Positions 35,501-43,041 of a stretch of DNA of 64,000 bases are shown piece by piece. How positions within the stretch are numbered: position 1 is the first letter of the stretch; every line of letters starts with the position of its first letter. Below the pieces are notes generated by a model that saw only the letters and a list, made by a program, of their open reading frames with translations, had not been told where the DNA came from and did no database searches. The DNA is taken from assembly GCF_965363235.1 (NCBI RefSeq), contig NC_134843.1:64953865-65017864 (forward strand), given 5' to 3'. Source of the DNA: Mytilus galloprovincialis. Its lineage: Eukaryota > Mollusca > Bivalvia > Mytilida > Mytilidae. Made by a program: the position numbers and the translations under genes.

Positions 35501-35778
35501 TACACGCTGTTTTAAACGAAATGAAAATGTTTTTTCGTTGAATTTGATTTATTTCAAAAAGACATATTAATTGAATTTCAAAACGACTTACCTTCCCTTT
35601 CTATAATTGGTTTTCGGCCTTCTGATGTTGGAGTGCTAACTGTACGCCGAGGAAAATTTGAAAGTGTAAATCTGTTACCATTATTTCTAAGGACATCGCT
35701 AAAAAGTCTCGTGCGGATATTAGAAGTACTTCCTATACGTCTGCTGCGTGGCAATGATCGACTTCTCCTCGTTCTCAT
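11388..35778 (-). CDS. Transglutaminase, 15 coding exons, about 770 residues
   Basis: A complete calcium-dependent protein-glutamine gamma-glutamyltransferase, which forms isopeptide cross-links between Gln and Lys side chains. The exons are listed separately; all joins keep frame and total 2313 nt including the stop. Domains: an Arg-rich N-terminal extension (1-62), an N-terminal beta-sandwich (about 65-200), the catalytic core (about 205-540), and two C-terminal beta-barrels (556-678 and 679-770). The triad is Cys344 (YGQCWVFSG), His403 ([10 protein letters not shown]) and Asp426 ([10 protein letters not shown]). The spacing (59 and 23 residues) fits the family, and Trp309 in LEGNWS matches the oxyanion Trp. 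[11 protein letters not shown] and GSNEERAAV supply the usual calcium ligands. There is no signal peptide, so it is probably cytosolic, as in hemocyte-type enzymes. It spans 24 kb because its introns are full of repeats. No break is seen. Confidence 0.96.
12345..12481 (-). CDS. Transglutaminase exon 14 (second C-terminal barrel)
   Basis: Residues 679-723, [20 protein letters not shown] through [12 protein letters not shown], the start of barrel 2. The acceptor is GATTTAG and the donor AAAG|GTAAGA, phase 2 out. Confidence 0.94.
12770..13140 (+). repeat. Dispersed repeat R4 in transglutaminase intron 13
   Basis: Contains GCCAGACGCGCGTTTCGTC, ACTCATCAGTGACGCTCGAA and further on GACTACTGGGCTGGTGATA. 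Related copies are at 18845, 37495, 38255 (inverted), 41125 (inverted) and 56205. Non-coding. Confidence 0.85.
13688..13848 (-). CDS. Transglutaminase exon 13
   Basis: Residues 625-678, [20 protein letters not shown] through [11 protein letters not shown], the typical end of barrel 1. The acceptor is ATTTGCAG and the donor CAAG|GTATTT, phase 0 out. Confidence 0.94.
14234..14371. repeat. Foldback element with about 50-bp arms
   Basis: The left arm 14234-14284 and right arm 14321-14371 are near-perfect reverse complements (left TTGCCGGATAATGCATATAT, right CATGCATCATCCGGCAATTT), around a 36-bp loop. It lies in intron 12 beside the SINE. Likely a MITE or a palindromic insertion. Confidence 0.8.
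14391..14545 (+). mobile_element. tRNA-derived SINE
   Basis: The head carries a polymerase III A box (GTGGTCTAGCGG at about 14405-14416) and a B box (GGGTTCGAATCCCGG at 14463-14477) in tRNA-like spacing. A conserved-looking body follows (AAATTTGCGAAAGCAAATTT), then a tail of TA repeats. It is not a tRNA gene: the acceptor arm does not pair and there is a long 3' body. Widespread mollusc SINEs such as RUDI are candidates, but the superfamily is not settled here. Confidence 0.8.
14548..14595. repeat. (AT)n(GT)n microsatellite
   Basis: A run of alternating TA followed by GT dinucleotides at the 3' end of the SINE. Confidence 0.9.
15265..15765. repeat. Tandem duplication, 254-bp unit
   Basis: 15265-15518 and 15519-15765 are almost the same, both opening GACGTGAAACTGTACTTATG and closing near AAATTCAGCCGTAT. 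Weaker related pieces (CATACTTTGAACGGCAAAAT) precede them from about 15110, so this is a small decayed tandem array in intron 12. Confidence 0.9.
15850..16168 (+). repeat. Dispersed repeat R1, close to the exon 12 donor
   Basis: Contains CATACAAGTGAGAGGTTTAG, CTATAAAACCAGGTTCAATC and CCTCGGAGTTCAGTATTTTT. Other copies are near 17080, 31575 (inverted), 55100 and 63375. This copy ends about 20 bp from the transglutaminase exon 12 donor. Confidence 0.85.
16190..16397 (-). CDS. Transglutaminase exon 12 (first C-terminal barrel)
   Basis: Residues 556-624, [20 protein letters not shown] onwards. Two phase-compatible donors are visible, GAGA|GTAAAA ending the exon at 16190 and ACCT|GTATCA ending it at 16181. 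The first fits the consensus better; the second would add three residues. The acceptor is CATATAG. Confidence 0.9.
17080..17275 (+). repeat. Diverged copy of dispersed repeat R1
   Basis: Shares GTCAAGTTGGAGATTAAGCT / CTAGCTTTAAAACTAGG with the R1 pattern, then the TCAGGTATATGACGG core. It lies in intron 11. Confidence 0.6.
17562..17644 (-). CDS. Transglutaminase exon 11
   Basis: Residues 528-555, [15 protein letters not shown] through GKAM. The Glu pair in NEER matches the remaining calcium-site acids. The acceptor is GATATTAG and the donor TATG|GTAAGC, leaving in phase 0. Confidence 0.93.
18666..18781 (-). CDS. Transglutaminase exon 10
   Basis: Residues 489-527, [15 protein letters not shown] through [10 protein letters not shown]. 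The acceptor is CATTTCAG and the donor GAAG|GTAAAC, leaving in phase 1. The insert between IGKHIST and VTNQYK is somewhat longer than in vertebrate enzymes. Confidence 0.94.
18845..19150 (+). repeat. Diverged copy of dispersed repeat R4
   Basis: Shares GATACCAGGATTAAA, GTCACGCTC and CCATATCAATGACAATTCAT with the other R4 copies. It lies in intron 9. Confidence 0.75.
19511..19673 (-). CDS. Transglutaminase exon 9
   Basis: Residues 435-488, [20 protein letters not shown] through [13 protein letters not shown]. The Asn and Asp of NAD match known calcium ligands. The acceptor is TATCCCAG and the donor ACAG|GTAACC, leaving in phase 2. Confidence 0.95.
20036..20335 (+). repeat. Dispersed repeat fragment in intron 8
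   Basis: The strings GACAACGCCATGACCAAAAA, AACACCCGTCGTGTTGCTCA and CCGGTTATCCTCTTTGTTTA look like a bivalve interspersed repeat recognised from memory. A related but reversed and scrambled piece may occupy 21530-21880 in intron 7. Confidence 0.45.
20861..20964 (-). CDS. Transglutaminase exon 8 (catalytic His and Asp)
   Basis: Residues 400-434. [10 protein letters not shown] carries His403, and [12 protein letters not shown] carries Asp426. The acceptor is AATTTAAG and the donor AATG|GTAAGG, leaving in phase 1. Confidence 0.96.
22075..22213 (-). CDS. Transglutaminase exon 7
   Basis: Residues 354-399, [19 protein letters not shown] through LNDDSVW, a strongly conserved core segment. The acceptor is ATTAACAG and the donor TTTG|GTAAGT, leaving in phase 2 with the Trp codon split. 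Confidence 0.95.
22214..23669. other. Transglutaminase intron 6, no gene seen
   Basis: 1.46 kb of A/T-rich non-coding DNA. No clear full-length repeat was recognised; 23160-23290 weakly resembles 61090-61200. Confidence 0.5.
23670..23844 (-). CDS. Transglutaminase exon 6 (active-site Cys)
   Basis: Residues 296-353. LEGNWSGDY supplies Trp309, and [11 protein letters not shown] carries the nucleophile Cys344. The acceptor is CTCTCTCAG and the donor ACTC|GTAAGT, leaving in phase 1. Confidence 0.96.
24065..24390 (-). repeat. Single diverged copy of the 350-bp satellite R5
   Basis: Contains GCACCAGATGCGCATTTTCG and later AGTACTGGCTACTGGGCTGG, the hallmarks of the R5 arrays at 45243 and 52735. 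Lies in intron 5. Confidence 0.75.
24500..24545. repeat. Polypyrimidine tract
   Basis: An almost pure T/C run of TTCTTC units in intron 5. Confidence 0.8.
24805..24990 (+). repeat. Dispersed repeat R3 beside the exon 5 donor
   Basis: Carries GGGGAATGTGTCAAACAGAC and CACACTAAACTCCAAA. Its right end is about 8 bp from the exon 5 splice donor at 24998. Confidence 0.85.
24999..25106 (-). CDS. Transglutaminase exon 5
   Basis: Residues 260-295, [16 protein letters not shown] through [14 protein letters not shown]. The acceptor is TTTAACAG and the donor ACTG|GTAGGT. An interspersed repeat begins only about 8 bp inside the following intron. Confidence 0.94.
25848..25966 (-). CDS. Transglutaminase exon 4
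   Basis: Residues 220-259, [18 protein letters not shown] through GRKWNFGQ. The acceptor is TTTTATAG and the donor ACAG|GTAAAC. It enters in phase 1 and leaves in phase 0. It starts the catalytic core. Confidence 0.94.
26878..28073 (+). repeat. Dispersed repeat R2 inserted in R7 and itself interrupted
   Basis: The left part 26878-27066 starts GATGTGGTATGATTGCAAAT. The right part 27934-28073 ends GGGATCCGAACCCTCCCCTA. The uninterrupted copy at 40733-41110 shows that the two parts are contiguous in an intact R2. Confidence 0.85.
27067..27933 (+). repeat. Repeat R6 with an internal 189-bp tandem array
   Basis: Starts ACAAGAATGTGTCC and ends GTAGGTGGGGCATAAAAA. Inside are four units with period 189 bp (landmark AGGGCACATG at 27181, 27370, 27559 and 27748), then a GACGGACGAACG simple-repeat block. 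A solo copy without the array lies inverted at 61251-61549. It is inserted within R2. Non-coding. Confidence 0.88.
28350..28607 (-). CDS. Transglutaminase exon 3, followed by a GC-AG intron
   Basis: Residues 134-219, from [14 protein letters not shown] to LLFNPWCK. The acceptor is GTTTTCAG. The donor is AAAG|GCAAGT, a GC in place of GT but otherwise a perfect match to the GC-AG donor consensus. Phase 1 is kept into exon 4, giving NPWCKDDQVYL, exactly the family pattern, so the exon boundary is firm. Confidence 0.93.
30030..30365 (-). repeat. Dispersed repeat R2, inverted
   Basis: The reverse complement of the R2 pattern (plus strand CATGTTTAACCCCGCCACAT at one end, GTCTCATTGGCAATCTTACC at the other). 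It sits inside the 2.9-kb TIR element. Confidence 0.85.
30606..31255. repeat. 168-170-bp tandem array, four units
   Basis: The landmark CAAGTGTTCG recurs at 30634, 30802, 30970 and 31140. Units contain GAGTGATGAATCTGAAAACG and CCTGAGAAAAATGTGAC. The period is 56 codons, so minus-strand frames stay open across units, but no protein family is recognised. Confidence 0.88.
31575..31860 (-). repeat. Dispersed repeat R1, inverted
   Basis: Reverse complement of R1 (plus strand ACTGAACTCCGAGGAAAATT, GGATTGAACCTGGTTTTATA). Inside the 2.9-kb TIR element. Confidence 0.85.
32223..32640. other. GC-richer unassigned stretch in intron 2
   Basis: Noticeably richer in CG dinucleotides than its surroundings (CAAAGCGCCCCGACAGTTAG and similar). 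Together with 29170-29284, which it would join if the TIR element were absent, it may be an older repeat. Plus-strand frames of 71-86 codons here have no recognisable domain. Confidence 0.4.
32920..33132 (-). CDS. Transglutaminase exon 2 (N-terminal beta-sandwich)
   Basis: Residues 63-133. The acceptor is TTTTGAAG and the donor CGCAG|GTACTA, phase 1 in and 1 out. The product includes [12 protein letters not shown] and [16 protein letters not shown], matching the start of the transglutaminase N domain. Confidence 0.93.
33133..33154 (-). CDS. Possible alternative first-exon start for the transglutaminase
   Basis: An ATG at 33154-33152 reads MTSLYFE straight into exon 2 in the correct frame, through the sequence otherwise used as its splice acceptor. 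Its context has A at -3. Starting here would give a protein of about 715 residues without the Arg-rich extension. Whether this is an alternative promoter or chance cannot be told from sequence. Confidence 0.4.
33560..33740 (-). repeat. Dispersed repeat R3, inverted
   Basis: Reverse complement of R3 (plus strand GGTCGGGTTGTTATCTGCTT and CATTCCCCATTTCCATTCCC). In intron 1. Confidence 0.75.
33853..34535. mobile_element. 683-bp TIR element built of AGAACTGTTCTA-type palindromes
   Basis: The ends are perfect inverted repeats over 27 bp, opening CAGTGGAGATCACTTCTAAC, and remain similar for roughly 45 bp. The interior is filled with dozens of half-sites AGAACTG / CAGTTCT, often joined as TAGAACTGTTCTA. 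No coding frame and no clear target duplication. A non-autonomous DNA transposon, superfamily unknown, in intron 1. Confidence 0.85.
34563..34765 (+). repeat. Dispersed repeat R2, diverged partial copy
   Basis: AATGTGGTATGAATGTCAAT at the start and AACTAACGGCCTAATTTAAA at the end. It starts about 28 bp from the palindrome-rich TIR element. A short inverted R3 piece follows at 35050-35135. Confidence 0.75.
35282..35419 (-). CDS. 45-codon frame of unknown nature in intron 1
   Basis: An ATG-to-TAA frame starting [20 protein letters not shown] and ending REAAKLNS. Its base composition is more balanced than the surrounding intron, and it uses codons such as GCG, GGC, CGC and CTC. It is on the same strand as the transglutaminase but no family is recognised. 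It may be an exon fragment of a mobile element, a captured sequence or chance. Confidence 0.3.
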   Translation of the reverse strand: MKNYRYRIGNMLLAIGGLTMRAFKDGIDMHNANLNEMREAAKLNS

Positions 35779-35794
35779 TGTGAAATATTTAGAA
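35592..35794 (-). CDS. Transglutaminase exon 1 (N-terminal extension)
   Basis: Coding from ATG at 35778 (residues 1-62), ending at the donor GAAG|GTAAGT in phase 1. The product starts [16 protein letters not shown], which is very Arg/Ser-rich and not part of the family core. On the minus strand, TACTTTAG sits just before 35794, so the exon may have an acceptor there and a further 5' UTR exon upstream. N-terminal extensions vary widely among transglutaminases and often govern localisation; the role here is unknown. Confidence 0.85.
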
Positions 35795-36679
35795 CTAAAG
35801 TAAAAAAGATAAATATAAACAATAATATGCTTGAAAGAAATGTTATAATAGGATGATGCTAATTTAAAGAAGCACCGTTTGTGTTGCTAATACACGACTA
35901 TGATGCATTATTACAACTACATGATAATTGGCAAGAAGAGCGTTAATAATAGTATAGATGTTGTGCAGGATCACTATTGTAGGTATGACATACGCTTAAA
36001 ATAAACATAAGTATGCGCTCTTTCAGATTCTTGTGGCTATCAAGGTCACATCTTGCATCTTTATCTCGTAATGTGTAGACCATGTAGACATATGACAACA
36101 TTAACTTAGACATCAAAAGACATGCGTAGCAAAACAATGAACTTTACAAATGTGAACTCTTGGTTAATGCACCTTACAACAGACGTGCATTATTTGTCCA
36201 AAACCCGAGGTATAAGTTTACGATCACACTATGGTGTAGCACAGGATTGTATAAAGGGAAACAGTGTAAATTTTATTATATATCTCCTCATTTAAATTTC
36301 TAGAATTGAACGATGAATATCTTTTTCATTCTTAGTCTAAACGGGTAGCTGTCGTGGTTCAGTTGAATATGTCTTATGTTCATGCAGCTGTCGTGATTCA
36401 GTTAAATATGTCTGATGTTCATGTTTCTTACTAAATTGGAGCTCACCTTGGTCTACATGTATGTGCATAATCGACAAACCTAAAGACACTCTCAAAAGTC
36501 GAGACGAGAATGGAAGTTGTTTCCAAAATCTCTGTTTTGTTGATCCTATATTGCTGATCATTTAATCTGATTTGTTTCTCTCTCTCTTCTTTACTTTTTT
36601 GTTCAAAACACAAAAAACTACATTAAAGCTTAGTTTTTATATTGTCCTATTCTGATTTGGATACATGCAAAATAAAATT
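35795..36679. other. Region upstream of the transglutaminase, promoter not identified
   Basis: No gene. A 39-bp unit with AGCTGTCGTGRTTCAGTT is present twice in tandem (36347-36423). Any 5' UTR exon and promoter of the transglutaminase should lie here or further up, but no clear core promoter could be picked. Confidence 0.5.
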
Positions 36680-37170
36680 GAGAATGGAAATGGGGAATGT
36701 GCCAAAGAGACAACAACCCGACCATAGAGCAGACAACAGCAGAAGGTCACCAACAGGTCTTCAATGCAACGAGTAATTCTCGGAGTCGTCCTTCAGATGG
36801 CCCCTAAACAAATATATACTAGTTCAGTGATTATGAACACCATAATAAACTCCAAATTGTACACAAGAAACTAAACGTTAAAATAATACAAGACTAACAA
36901 AGGCCAGAGGCTCCTGACTTGGGACAGGCGCAAAAATGCGGTGGGGTTAAACATGTTTGTGAGATCTCAACCCTCCCCCTATACCTCTAGCCAATGCAGA
37001 AAAGTAAACGCATAATAATACGCACATTAAAATTCAGTTCAAGAGAAGTCCGAGTCTGATGTCAGAAGATGTACATGTAACCAAAGAAAATAGACAAAAT
37101 GACAATAATACATAAATAACATCAGACTACTAGCAGTTACTGACATGCCAGCTCCAGACTTCAATTAAAT
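36680..37170 (+). repeat. Dispersed repeat R3, long copy
   Basis: Starts GAATGGAAATGGGGAATGTG. The 3' module contains GCTCCTGACTTGGGACAGGC and CAACCCTCCCCCTATACC. It shares that module with R2. Confidence 0.88.
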
Positions 37171-37494
37171 GTAATATTATATTAGACATACCGCAAGGTG
37201 TATTATACAGTTACATGCATGTCGGTGTATATTGAATGTAAATTATCGTGGTTTCTTTTTTTATAAAAACTTATCTCATGTCTAATTTAACCAAAAAGTA
37301 TATGTAAAGTGACCATGTGTTTTCATCTATTTCAATTAATCATGCTGATAAAGTCATGCGTACTATAACATCAAATATAACTTCACTTCAGTATAAACTT
37401 ACCACACAATTCCTTTCATTTTCGATATAAAAAAAGTACAAAAAGAAATGAAAAACGTCTTTTTTACTGAATCATAATAATGCTATTAATTAGT

Positions 37495-37790
37495 TATCAA
37501 AGGTACCAGGATTATAATTTAGTACGCCAGACGTGCGTTTCGTCTACATAAGACTCATCAGTGACGCTCATATCAAAATATGTATAAAGCCAAACAAGTA
37601 AAAAGTTGAAGAGCATAGAGAATTCAAAATTCCAAAAAAGTTGTGCCAAATACGGCTAAGGTAATCTATGCCTGGGATAAGAAAATCCTTAGTTTTTCGA
37701 AAAATTCAAAGTTTTGTAAACAGGAAACTTATAAAAATGACCACATTATTGATATTCATGTCAATCGGTGATTAATGCTGGCTGAAAAGT
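37495..37790 (+). repeat. Dispersed repeat R4
   Basis: GGTACCAGGATTATAATTTA, then GCCAGACGTGCGTTTCGTC and GACTCATCAGTGACGCTC. Confidence 0.85.
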
Positions 37791-38254
37791 CAACGTTCAG
37801 TGTCAAACATTTCGAGGCAGGCAGGTCGAGAACAAACCAATCAGTAATACCATGTACAACAGACATGTTCTCCAAAAGAGTGTTCGACCAGGAATGGATA
37901 AAGAACTGGAAAATTAAGCCACAGCGCGTTGCCAGTAAAAAATTGCATTTGCGACCGTCAAAACATCGTATTAAAGATGGCTTATCTTTAACAACAGTAC
38001 AGTTATTCCTCGAATATAAAAGTCTGTATGCGCCAATTGGACATACATGTATAAAAAAGATGTGGTATGATTGCCAACATGTTTTTTGAACATGTTTATT
38101 TTAATCAATGTAGTCAAGCTATTATTTTTAATAATACAAGCAATACGTATTGTCAACACGCTGTAAAATATTACTTAAATTGCGGCATTTTGTAAGTATG
38201 AATTATAAAAAGGACCTAAATAGCAAAGCGCGTTCCACATGCTTGTAGAGGAAA

Positions 38255-38690
38255 CGCGCGTCTGCCGCATTTACAAAATTTAGTCCTGGTATCTATGATG
38301 AGTTTATTTACAACCACTGGGTCGATGCCACTGCTGGTGGAGATTTATTTCCCGGAGGGTATCACCAGCCCAGTAGTCAGAACTTTTTATGCTGACTTGA
38401 ATTATCATTGATATCGTTATATTTAAAAATCAAATGTTTACAAAATTTTGATTTTTTGAAAAACTAAGGCTTTTCTACCTCAGACATATATTACCTTAGC
38501 TGTATTTGGCAAAACTTTTCGGAATTTTGGTCCTAAATGCTCTTCAACTTCGTACTTTATTTGGCCTTTTTAACTTTTTTTGATCCGAGCGTCACTGATG
38601 AGTCTTTTGTAGACGAAACGCGCGTCTGGCGCATTTACAAAATTTAGTCCTGGTATCTCATGTATCTATGATGTGTTTATTTATGCATAA
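38255..38690 (-). repeat. Dispersed repeat R4, inverted and longest copy
   Basis: Plus strand: GGTATCACCAGCCCAGTAGT, then GACGAAACGCGCGTCTGGCG and CCTGGTATCT. A short GTAGAGGAAACGCGCGTCTG piece of a second copy precedes it at 38247. Confidence 0.85.
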
Positions 38691-40210
38691 CATTAAGAAA
38701 AATATGTAGCAATTTGCCTCGCATTAGACCAGTCTTAAAAGTTTATCCAATCTATAGTATGCTTGCTTCGTGACAATATGCTATATAACAGAGCAAAATA
38801 ACGGATTTTTTTTCTTCAAATTTATTAATCACATTGCATGTAAAAACCTGTTCGTTTGATTGACTAATTACAATTGCGTGTTATTCAAAAATGAAGATTC
38901 ATATCAAAATGAAATGAAATCTTGATGACACGTGCTTTCACAAAAAAAAACGCTTTCGCGCTTCAAACAAAATTTATGTTTTCTTAAATCAACACTTTTA
39001 CATCCCAATAACATTACAAAATGAAGCTCAATTATACATGCAGTATATTTCTTAGATTGAAAGTATAGTTTGACAGTATAGTGGGATCTGGTCAAATGAA
39101 TTGATAAACTTTTGAGGTATATGAAATGAAAGTTACAATCTTATATGTTACAATACGTACTTGTACTAAAATCTTGCAACCTTTAAACAGAGAAGCTTGT
39201 TCCTTCTTTAACAAATTGCTAATATAGTGTGTATGCTTGTTTTTCTTCTTAAGCGATGTTTAAGCTATTTCCTTCTGTAACAAATGGATAACGCATTTTC
39301 AAGTTTGTTCCTTATTTAACAAATGGATAACAAGTTTTGAAGTTTGTTCCTTCTTTAACAAGTAGATTTGCAATATGAGATGTTTTGTGTTTATTCACGT
39401 GGTTTATTATACATGTATTAGGAAATCTGAAATTTTTTTTAAAGGGAAAGCATTAAATCAGGTTTGTATTTTGATTAACATTCTCTATAGCTACTTTTAC
39501 TAGCCTAAGAATACGTAGCTCTACTTTTCATATCCCCATTTTCTTATTTAGTCCACCGTATAGTTAAATATTTTTGTCTTTATAAATATTCTGAATGATG
39601 AATAATTTGAATGTTTAAAATTTCATCTTAATATGCAATTCTTCCTCCTACCTAAACTAAACATTTAACTGAAACACTGTACAATTACAAGGAAGAAATA
39701 AATGAATAGATTGACGGTTTTATCTTGATAGAATTTTAAACCACCTTCTTCCTTTTGGATTGTACATATATGAAAATAGATACATTCATATCTATTGACC
39801 GATTTGAAGAATGGAAGTTCGTTTGATGCAAGATGAAAAATAAATACATTTAAGGGTTAACAGAGAAATAATATTTATGTAATGATAATAAAAACGCACT
39901 ATAAGAATAACCATTGTATTTTTTTTAGCAGAAATGTATGACAACTGTTACTAAGTTACTCTTCTCCAATTAAGTAATCTCTATATATATATAGAGAGAG
40001 TTTTCTAACATCGAGAAAAGTACGTATGAAAGTACGACACTCTTTGTGAAAGTTATATAATATGCGGAAGTTTAAAAGATGAAATATAAAATGAATTTTT
40101 ATGCCGGTGAATATTTACTCAACATCTACAGTGTGTTAACTAAATGATGTTTCTTTCTAGACTAGAGTGACGTTCACTCCTGATTTTTGGGTAGGTAAGA
40201 AAAGGCGGAT
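38691..40210. other. Non-coding stretch with short GTTCCTT...AACAAAT repeats
   Basis: No gene is recognised. Between about 39190 and 39370 a loose repeat of about 50-55 bp (TTGTTCCTTCTTTAACAA) recurs four times. The rest is featureless A/T-rich sequence. Confidence 0.5.
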
Positions 40211-40732
40211 CAGGGTCGTAACTACATTGAGGCAAATGAGGCAAATGCCTCATGTTGAAAATAAAAAAAAAAAAAAAAATGAAACAAAAGGTTGTCTTCA
40301 TATCAAATTGTTTTCATGGAAAGTGTCTTGCAAGAATCAAGTTATTTTCACTCTGATGTTTTAGTTTTCAGAGTTGATGGTCAATTGTTTGTACTTCTGT
40401 GTCCCGGGTTTGTCCTTGTTCATTTATAGTCCTACTTTATAACAAAAGTCTGAGTGTTGATTTTCATTTGTAAACGTGTGGTTTTGCAATGTTGCATGTC
40501 CACCGATGTCTATACTAGACATTGTGCGAGAAAATATTTTAAGAACACACGATGCTACTGGACACAGAAAAAACTGGTCGTTTCTGCATGGTGAATTGAA
40601 CTTGCTATCAAAGAATACAAAACTGGCTCTTTTTTGTAGATAAAACTAGATAGCTGACATGGTTTGAATTAAAGTAAGAGCACAAATGTCAAATCATTTG
40701 AAAAAACATTATTGCCATATATATAAAAAAAG

Positions 40733-41110
40733 AAGATGTGGAATGATTGCCAATGAGACAACTATCCACAAGAGACCAAAATGACACAAACATTAACAAC
40801 TATAGGTCACTGTACGGCCTTCAACAATGAGCAAAGCCAATACCGCATAGTCAGCTATAAAAGGCACCTATACGACAATGTAAAACAATTCAAACAAGAA
40901 AACTAACGGCCTTATTTGTATAAAAAAAAATGAACGAAAAACAAATATGTAAAACATAAACAAACGACAACCACTGAATTACAGGCTCCTGACTTGGGAC
41001 AGGCACATACATAAATAATGTGACGGGGTTAAACATCTTAGCGGGATCCCAACCCTCCCCCTAACCTGGGACAGTGGTATAACAGTACAACATAAGAACG
41101 AACTATAAAA
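40733..41110 (+). repeat. Dispersed repeat R2, most complete copy
   Basis: Runs from GATGTGGAATGATTGCCAAT through GAAAACTAACGGCCTTATTT and GCTCCTGACTTGGGACAGGC to TCAGTTGAAAAAGGC. It serves as the reference for the split copy in intron 3. Confidence 0.88.
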
Positions 41111-41124
41111 ATCAGTTGAAAAAG

Positions 41125-41265
41125 GCTTAACATTGGATCCTCAATGCTCTTCAACTTCGTACTTGTTTGGCTTTATAAATATTTTGATATGAGCGTCACT
41201 GATGAGTCTTATGTAGACGAAACGCGCGTCTGGCGTACTAAATTATAATCCTGGTACCTGTGATA
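41125..41265 (-). repeat. Dispersed repeat R4, partial inverted copy
   Basis: Plus strand: GAGCGTCACTGATGAGTC and GACGAAACGCGCGTCTGGCG. Close to the 37495 copy in detail, including GCCAGACG followed by TAGACGAAAC spacing. Confidence 0.8.
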
Positions 41266-41569
41266 ACTATTAACTCATCAGATGGACAAAAATACAAGTG
41301 GACTTGGTCGGGTACTCAAAAAGACAATAGGAACAGATCTGAGAGTACTTGCAGTTATCTGAAAGCTAGTTCAAAGCCACTAACAACTAATAAAAAAATC
41401 ATGCATCTAAGACTAAACTATCAATCCGTACACATCCAACATCCAATGGATTTAGTGTAAAGACGTCATAAACAGTCAGAGAAAAACATGACCTTGTGCA
41501 ATGCCAAGTTACAGGTATCGACAGATTGTAGATCCATGAATGTATATATATATATATATAACATACTAG

Positions 41570-42580
41570 TAATATTTAGTTTGCTTTTAATTTCCTTTTA
41601 ATTTAAAATCAATATTTTTACCAATAAAAACAATATTCAATGATCTTATTACAGTGTTGAGTTGGTAACCTTTTAGAATTCGTTTATTTAAAGGAGGGAT
41701 AAGTTTATAAGGATCATTTCTAAATTTCCGGGCACGGTTAACAACATTTCTGTAAGAATGAGGATGTGATATCCCGTTTGAAATAAGTTTTCTACAGGTA
41801 CAAACAAACTTCAAAACCGAATCTTTATATCTATGGAAAAATTTAGTAAAGGTTTTAAGTAATTTATGGTAACGATATCCCTGGTTTAATAAGTTCCCTG
41901 TTATAATACATAGATTGCGTTCGTTAAAAACAAAAACGTCACAACAGACACGGGCATAGCGAAAAAGCTGTGAAATATAAACACCGTAAGATGGAACGAA
42001 AAATCGTCCCTTTTATCGTAAATTTTAGTGAAGAGTTTCCCGTTTAAAACCGAAATATCTAAATCCAGGAAAGAATAGTTATTACCAGTCCGTATAAATT
42101 TGATTTATTTAAAGTTAGTTCTTTGGGGTTAATTTCAACAGTATATTGAGAAAATTCTTGATTATTTAATGAAAAAATATCATCAAGATAACGGTAAGTG
42201 TTGTTGAATTTATCAATAAAATGCAATTTCCACAGGTCTTTACTGAGTTTAGTCATAAACTGTGATTCGTAGCAGTACAAAAACAAGTCTGCTATTAAAG
42301 GGGCACAATTAGTGCCCATTGGAATACGTACAGCCTGTCTATAAACTTTGTTGTCGAAACGTACATAAATATGACTTTTACATTGAAGGGTTAAACTTGC
42401 ATTAAGTCGTGTTCAGACCCTTTAACAGAAAATAAATTGAGTAAACGTGCACTGGACCTAATCGCACACAAAGTCAATGCATAGAAAAAATACAAATGAT
42501 CACTGGTCAAAGTTTGTATTCCTGTTCTTCGTCTTGATAGTTGCTGGATGGTCTTCAACAATGTAATAATCATTAATACC
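41570..42580 (-). mobile_element. Penelope-like retroelement fragment, broken
   Basis: Minus-strand pieces resemble the RT of Penelope-like elements: MGTNCAPLIADLFLYCYES, the catalytic YLDD in TYRYLDDIFSL, and then KFVCTCRKLISNGISHPHSY with a KGYQLNTVIRSL tail. The fragment is truncated at both ends and interrupted at several places. It lies inside the hAT-like element. Confidence 0.75.
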
Positions 42581-43041
42581 GTAAAACAAGGTCAAGATGA
42601 TCATAAGTGTCGACTTAAGCAGTACTAGTACTTAAAGAATATAACCGCACTGTCACTATATTTAAATCTAGACATACAAAAAATCACCAAAGTCTAAGCA
42701 CAATACAAGACAAGAACAGACAGACAGACAGGTCCGGTTTTAATGATTATGAGAAATACGATTTTTGCAGTTTATCCTACATATCGGCCTATTAATGTTG
42801 TCCCTAAAACCTAAAAGTCTTAAATTACAATGAATCTACGCTTTTGCTTTGAGACCAGAATATTGTCGAAAAAAATAGCTAAAAATTAATTTCGTTTCAA
42901 TGTAAGAAAGAGTCCGGGAAACGCTCAGAATGCACGATTTTGCGTTATTTTTCTCAGAGCTTCTGGGGGCCGCTCAAGGCCCCCATAACCCTCGCCAATT
43001 TTTTTTTGCCTCATTAGTAAAAGAGGCTAGTTACGGCCCTG

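Larger units (their letters stand above)
40211..43041. mobile_element. 2.8-kb element with hAT-like ends
   Basis: The left end is CAGGGTCGTAACTACATTGA. The right end, reverse-complemented, is CAGGGCCGTAACTAGCCTC. The pentamer CGGAT directly abuts both ends (40206-40210 and 43042-43046), consistent with a short target duplication. CAGGG...GTAACTA ends are common in hAT-type elements. No transposase frame survives; the interior carries R2, an R4 piece and a Penelope-like fragment. Confidence 0.7.
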
